Shown here: positions 59,530 through 64,000 of the stretch, piece by piece
Layout: the number at the start of each line of letters is the position of its first letter
Position numbering within the stretch: position 1 is the stretch's first letter
NCBI RefSeq assembly: GCF_000224515.1
Contig: NZ_AGAF01000105.1
Coordinates: 1-64,000 of the forward strand
Reading direction: 5' to 3'
Source of the DNA: Desulfosporosinus sp. OT
GTDB lineage: Bacteria; Bacillota; Desulfitobacteriia; Desulfitobacteriales; Desulfitobacteriaceae
DNA length: 64,000 nucleotides
Program-made: the position numbers and the translations under genes
Notes under the pieces: model-generated
Database searches by the model: none
What the model was told of the DNA's origin: nothing
The model's input: only the letters and a program-made list of their open reading frames with translations

Positions 59530-62500
59530 CTATTTGAGATCGCCTAGATCTATATCTTCTTCCTCAAGGACTTCCTCATTTAATTCATCGAGCGGGTCTT
59601 CCTCGTCGGTTATGAGTTCATCCTCATCGGTCAAGAGTTCGTCTTCATCCTTTGTGGCAACAATGCGTGTCGCCGGAGGTGCGAGTTCCTCATGCAGATC
59701 TATGCCGAGTTCTTTTGCGGTTTCCGTAATATCCTCATCAGTATCATGGATCTCGATTTCTTGATCATCAGCAGATAAGACTCTTACATCTAGTCCCAAA
59801 CTCTGCATTTCTTTAATTAATACCTTAAAGGATTCTGGAATTCCCGGCTCAGGGATGTTCTCACCTTTGACAATCGCTTCGTAAGTCTTTACTCGACCAA
59901 CGACATCGTCTGATTTCACAGTCAAAATTTCCTGCAAAGTATAAGCCGCACCATAGGCCTCCAAGGCCCAAACTTCCATTTCTCCGAAACGTTGGCCTCC
60001 AAATTGAGCTTTACCACCCAACGGCTGCTGCGTTACAAGAGAGTATGGACCCGTCGAACGAGCATGAATTTTATCGTCAACCAAATGGTGAAGCTTGAGT
60101 ACATACATATAGCCAACAGTTATCTTACTATCGAACGGATCTCCCGTGCGTCCGTCATATAAGATGGTCTTCCCATCAGCTGGAAGGCCCGCTTTCTCTA
60201 AGGTTTCGAAAATGTCATTTTCAGTAGCACCGTCAAAGACTGGCGTCGCGATGCGGATCCCTAGGGCTTTAGCTGCCCTACCTAAGTGCGTTTCCAGAAC
60301 CTGACCAATATTCATCCGAGAAGGAACACCCAACGGATTGAGAACAATCTCAATTGGTGTGCCATCCGGCATGAACGGCATATCCTCTTGACGCATTATC
60401 CGCGAAATAACCCCTTTGTTGCCGTGGCGACCTGCCACTTTATCACCGACAGAAATCTTCCGCTTTTGGGCAATGTAAACACGAACGAGTTGATTAACGC
60501 CAGGAGATAATTCATCCCCATTTTCACGGGTAAATACTTTAACGTCAACGATTTTCCCAGCTTCTCCGTGAGGTACACGCAAGGAGGTATCACGCACCTC
60601 ACGTGCTTTTTCTCCGAAGATCGCACGCAACAGACGCTCTTCTGCCGTGAGCTCCGTCTCACCCTTCGGGGTTACTTTTCCAACCAAGATATCTCCCGGA
60701 CGAACTTCTGCCCCAATTCGGATAATTCCACGTTCATCAAGATCCTTCAAAACATCTTCCCCGACATTGGGAATGTCGCGAGTAATTTCTTCAGGACCGA
60801 GCTTCGTATCACGGGCATCCGATTCATACTCTTCTATATGAATGGATGTGTAGTAATCCTCTCGCAGAAGCTTTTCGCTAATGAGGATCGCATCCTCATA
60901 GTTATACCCTTCCCAAGTCATGAAGGCCACGAGCACGTTACGTCCTAAGGCAAGCTCTCCATGGTCAGTCGACGGACCATCCGCTATAATCTGACTTGCT
61001 TCAACCCGTTCCCCTTTCATAACAATGGGTCTCTGGTTAATGCAGGTCCCCTGGTTGGAACGTGAATATTTGAGTAACTTGTGCTTTTCGGTTGTTCCAT
61101 CATCATGAAGCACAATAATTTCGTCGGCAGTCGCCCGCTCTACAACTCCAGCTTGTTTAGTAACTGCACAAACACCAGAGTCCTTAGCCGTCTTGTATTC
61201 CATTCCAGTCCCGACGTAAGGTGAATCCGTGCGCAAGAGTGGTACAGCCTGACGTTGCATATTCGATCCCATCAACGCTCGATTCGCATCATCATGCTCG
61301 AGAAATGGGATAAGTGCTGTTGCAATGGATACCATCTGTTTTGGAGAAACGTCCATGTAATCGACCAAGCTCGGCGACACATAAACAAAGTCCGGACCGT
61401 GACGACCATCAATTTTCTCTCCAAGGAACTTGCCATTTTCATCAAGTGGCGCATTCGCCTGAGCCACGACATATTTCTCTTCCTGGTCAGCAGTTAAATA
61501 ATGTATCTCATCGGTAACCCTGCCGCCCTCTTTATCAGCTCTACGGTAAGGGGCTTCGATAAATCCATAAGGATTAATACGGCCATACGTGCTTAAAGAG
61601 CCAATCAACCCAATGTTCGGACCTTCTGGCGTCTCTACTGGACACATCCTGCCATAGTGGGAATGATGAACGTCACGCACTTCAAATCCTGCGCGTTCTC
61701 TGCTTAAACCCCCAGGGCCCAAAGCACTTAAACGGCGCTTATGTGTTAACTCAGCCAATGGATTTGTTTGGTCCATGAACTGCGACAACTGGCTACTACC
61801 AAAAAACTCCTTGATTGCAGCAACGACAGGTCGAATATTAATTAATACCTGAGGGGTAATCACTTCGACGTCCTGAATCGTCATCCGTTCGCGGACCACG
61901 CGTTCCATACGAGATAAACCGATTCGGAACTGATTCTGGAGAAGTTCCCCAACCGAGCGCAACCGACGATTTCCTAGATGGTCGATGTCATCCTTATGTC
62001 CGTCCCCATCCATTAAGGCCAGCAGTCGCTGAACTGCAGCCACGATATCCCCACGAGTTAAATGTCGAACATCCATTGGAATATCCAAGCCCAGTTTGTT
62101 GTTAAGTTTATACCTACCAACCTTAGCAAGATCATAACGCTTGGCATCAAAGAACAGCGCCTCTAGTAATGAGCGCGCACTATCGACTGTCGGAGGTTCC
62201 CCTGGTCTTAAACGTTTATAGATTTCAACCAAAGCTTCTTCTGTTGATTCCGAGTTGTCTCTTTCCAATGTAGCGCGGATATATTCATTATCGTTAAACA
62301 ACTCCAAAATCTGGCCGTTGCTTGCGTATCCTAAAGCTCGAATAAGAACTGTGCCCGGTAATTTCCTTGTTCGGTCAACCCTTACAAAGATATTATCGTT
62401 CACATCCGATTCGAATTCCAACCAAGCCCCACGATTCGGAATAACTGTAGCCCCATAGAGTTTCTTACCACTCGCATCAATTTGTTCTGCATAATAGACC

Positions 62501-62922
62501 CCTGGCGAACGTACAAGCTGGCTGACAATAACACGTTCAGCACCATTGATAATAAACGTGCCTTTGTCTGTCATTAGCGGGAAATCCCCCATAAAGACTT
62601 CCTGTTCCTTTACTTCTCCAGTTTCCTTGTTAATGAGGCGTACCTTTACGCGTAGAGGCGCTGCGAATGTGACATCACGTTCCTTACACTCCTCTACCTG
62701 ATATTTAGCCTCTCCCAAGCTATAGTCAATAAATTCCAAAACGAGATTGCCTGTGAAATCTTGAATCGGTGAAATATCGCGAAACATATCGCGCAACCCT
62801 TCATCAAGAAACCAACGATAGGAGTTCTGCTGAATTTCAATCAAATTCGGCATGTCGAGGACTTCCCGGATTCTGGAGTAACTCCAGCGCTCCCGTGTCC
62901 CAACCTTAACAGGATAGAACAT
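59530..62922 (-). CDS. rpoB: RNA polymerase beta subunit
   Basis: Catalytic subunit of 1130 residues. The rifampicin region [40 protein letters not shown] is wild type in appearance. The end is unusually acidic ([32 protein letters not shown]..), a tail of about 40 residues. A GGGGTGA site precedes the ATG, and a consensus promoter lies 250 bp upstream. Confidence 0.98.
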   Translation of the reverse strand: MFYPVKVGTRERWSYSRIREVLDMPNLIEIQQNSYRWFLDEGLRDMFRDISPIQDFTGNLVLEFIDYSLGEAKYQVEECKERDVTFAAPLRVKVRLINKETGEVKEQEVFMGDFPLMTDKGTFIINGAERVIVSQLVRSPGVYYAEQIDASGKKLYGATVIPNRGAWLEFESDVNDNIFVRVDRTRKLPGTVLIRALGYASNGQILELFNDNEYIRATLERDNSESTEEALVEIYKRLRPGEPPTVDSARSLLEALFFDAKRYDLAKVGRYKLNNKLGLDIPMDVRHLTRGDIVAAVQRLLALMDGDGHKDDIDHLGNRRLRSVGELLQNQFRIGLSRMERVVRERMTIQDVEVITPQVLINIRPVVAAIKEFFGSSQLSQFMDQTNPLAELTHKRRLSALGPGGLSRERAGFEVRDVHHSHYGRMCPVETPEGPNIGLIGSLSTYGRINPYGFIEAPYRRADKEGGRVTDEIHYLTADQEEKYVVAQANAPLDENGKFLGEKIDGRHGPDFVYVSPSLVDYMDVSPKQMVSIATALIPFLEHDDANRALMGSNMQRQAVPLLRTDSPYVGTGMEYKTAKDSGVCAVTKQAGVVERATADEIIVLHDDGTTEKHKLLKYSRSNQGTCINQRPIVMKGERVEASQIIADGPSTDHGELALGRNVLVAFMTWEGYNYEDAILISEKLLREDYYTSIHIEEYESDARDTKLGPEEITRDIPNVGEDVLKDLDERGIIRIGAEVRPGDILVGKVTPKGETELTAEERLLRAIFGEKAREVRDTSLRVPHGEAGKIVDVKVFTRENGDELSPGVNQLVRVYIAQKRKISVGDKVAGRHGNKGVISRIMRQEDMPFMPDGTPIEIVLNPLGVPSRMNIGQVLETHLGRAAKALGIRIATPVFDGATENDIFETLEKAGLPADGKTILYDGRTGDPFDSKITVGYMYVLKLHHLVDDKIHARSTGPYSLVTQQPLGGKAQFGGQRFGEMEVWALEAYGAAYTLQEILTVKSDDVVGRVKTYEAIVKGENIPEPGIPESFKVLIKEMQSLGLDVRVLSADDQEIEIHDTDEDITETAKELGIDLHEELAPPATRIVATKDEDELLTDEDELITDEEDPLDELNEEVLEEEDIDLGDLK

Positions 62923-63171
62923 TTGCGTTTCACCCCTCAGTGCGGTTTCCTCTCAGTGAGGTATAATATATTGACATATACAGCCAAAAGCAAGGCCTTT
63001 ATATAAAACCTCGCTTTAACTGTTTATGGTGTTCCGAATTATTGCGATAATTTCAAGATAATATCTCCTTATTACCCAAATCAATGCAAAATATTACCAA
63101 TGTCTACAAGTTATTACCATAGCATGGACAGATTAAGCAATAATTCCAATTAGGCATGGTAACATTCATAG

Positions 63172-63200
63172 ATTATAACAAAACCATAACACGCTGTCAA
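63172..63200 (-). promoter_or_regulatory. Consensus sigma-A promoter of rpoBC
   Basis: TTGACA (63195-63200), exact 17-bp spacer, TATAAT (63172-63177). It lies in the 383-bp rplL-rpoB gap and gives a leader of about 240 nt. The rest of the gap is AT-rich with no gene. Confidence 0.9.
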
Positions 63201-63262
63201 GTATTATTTTATACTTTCAAGGACTGTTCTACATTAAGCATTCTTTATCATAATTAAAGAAG

Positions 63263-63290
63263 GTACCCTCCTCGAGAGAGAGTACCTTCT
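63263..63290 (-). terminator. Hairpin between rplL and rpoB
   Basis: GAAGGTAC..GTACCTTC stem, 16 bp past the rplL stop, followed on the minus strand only by TTTAATT. Probably a partial terminator that limits read-through from rplJL into rpoBC. Confidence 0.6.
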
Positions 63291-63305
63291 CTATTTCTCT
63301 AAATC

Positions 63306-63686
63306 TTATTTTACTTCGACGGTTGCGCCAGCTTCGGTTAATTTAGCCTTCAGCGCCTCAGCTTCGTCTTTAGTTACTTTCTCTTTGACTGCTTTTGGAG
63401 CATTGTCTACGAGATCTTTAGCTTCTTTGAGACCTAAGCCTGTTGCTTCACGAACAACTTTGATAACGCCAATTTTGGAAGCTCCGCAATTCATGAGCAT
63501 AACATCAAATTCTGTCTTTTCTTCTGCTTCTTCAGCTGCAGGAGCTGCGCCTCCAGCTACGCCTGCAACTGCTACAGGAGCTGCTGCACTAACACCAAAC
63601 TCTTCTTCAAACGCCTTAACCAATTCAGATAGCTCGAGAACTGTTAAACCTTTAACGGATTCTAGGATTTCATTTACTTTAGACAT
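63306..63686 (-). CDS. rplL: 50S ribosomal protein L7/L12 (bL12)
   Basis: Stalk protein that recruits GTPase factors. N-terminal dimerisation region ([31 protein letters not shown]), Ala/Gly-rich hinge (about 37-55) and C-terminal domain ([32 protein letters not shown]) are all clear; 126 residues. It contains one unusual Cys (LMNCGASK). Confidence 0.98.
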   Translation of the reverse strand: MSKVNEILESVKGLTVLELSELVKAFEEEFGVSAAAPVAVAGVAGGAAPAAEEAEEKTEFDVMLMNCGASKIGVIKVVREATGLGLKEAKDLVDNAPKAVKEKVTKDEAEALKAKLTEAGATVEVK

Positions 63687-63734
63687 TTTATTTCCTCCTT
63701 AAAATATGAATACTTTTTGACGAAGATTATTAGA

Positions 63735-64000
63735 CTATTGTGCTGCCTTGAGCTTACGCACTTCTTCCAAGGCATATCCCATTTTGCGGATCGGTCCTTG
63801 GAGAACGTTGGCCATACCAGCAAGAGGCGCCTGCATTCCACGTAAGACCATAGCAAGGAGAACTTCGCGTGAAGGAAGTTCAGCCAGAGCTTTAACACCC
63901 TCTGCACCAATTACCTTTCCTTCTAAAACCCCAGCCTTAATTTTAAATGTTTTGAGTTTATTTACCTTCACAAATTCCATTAAAATTTTTGCGGGAGCAA
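63735..64000 (-). CDS. rplJ: 50S ribosomal protein L10 (uL10), C-terminal part
   Basis: Stalk base protein. The frame is open to the window edge (..PAKILMEFVKVNKLKTFKI..), so the N-terminal part lies beyond base 64000; the internal ATG at 63980 is not the real start. AGVLEGKVIGAEGVKALAELPSREVLLA and MQAPLAGMANVLQGPI are conserved L10 sequence. It lies 48 bp before rplL. Confidence 0.95.
   Translation of the reverse strand, partial: APAKILMEFVKVNKLKTFKIKAGVLEGKVIGAEGVKALAELPSREVLLAMVLRGMQAPLAGMANVLQGPIRKMGYALEEVRKLKAAQ

Overview
The window reads as chromosome of a spore-forming, anaerobic, low-to-mid GC Firmicute of the Peptococcaceae type (Desulfitobacterium/Desulfosporosinus-like). The evidence is a Tat-exported membrane [NiFe] hydrogenase, a cwlD spore-cortex amidase beside rpsI, separate rpoB and rpoC, zinc-binding versions of uS4, uS14, bL36 and adenylate kinase, and an EF-Tu with a four-cysteine insertion. 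The genus is an inference; no rRNA gene is present.

Layout. 1-3.5 kb (+): small subunit, large subunit and cytochrome b of an uptake hydrogenase, with no maturation genes beside them. 3.5-4.9 kb (+): a MurC-type ligase. 4.9-7.8 kb (-): NAD salvage (pncB, nadE) and a HAD nucleotidase; pncB is broken by a one-base shift in an A run. 7.8-8.8 kb: no gene, but a DnaA-box cluster and a composite repeat. 8.8-24.1 kb (-): arginine biosynthesis in two blocks, argCJBD-carA-carB and argF-argG-argH, separated by a plus-strand zinc-ribbon membrane protein gene and a Uma2-type pseudogene. argC and argF each have a sigma-A promoter covered by two tandem ARG boxes. 24.3-30.2 kb (-): an M20 amidohydrolase, an ECF sigma factor with a candidate auto-promoter and a membrane partner, arginase, two small membrane proteins and cwlD, with more repeats. 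30.2-31.4 kb: mostly non-coding, with an orphan structured element plus terminator and a possible 39-residue gene.

31.4-64 kb (-): the translation/transcription supercluster. In transcription order: rplJ (cut by the window end), rplL, rpoB, rpoC, an L7Ae-like gene, rpsL, rpsG, fusA, tuf, rpsJ, rplC, rplD, rplW, rplB, rpsS, rplV, rpsC, rplP, rpmC, rpsQ, rplN, rplX, rplE, rpsZ, rpsH, rplF, rplR, rpsE, rpmD, rplO, secY, adk, map, infA, rpmJ, rpsM, rpsK, rpsD, rpoA, rplQ; then ecfA (two ATPase domains fused), ecfT and truA; then rplM and rpsI. rplN is interrupted by a one-base shift in an A5G4 run.

The most noteworthy points are two frameshifts that both fall on in-phase -1 slippery heptamers, a Cys-to-Asp change at the hydrogenase proximal cluster, the DnaA-box cluster, paired ARG boxes over core promoters, a mosaic repeat family with a nested 33-bp tandem array, and unexplained RNA hairpins in the rpsJ-rplC and rplM leaders. 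I did not find a convincing wholly new multi-gene system.
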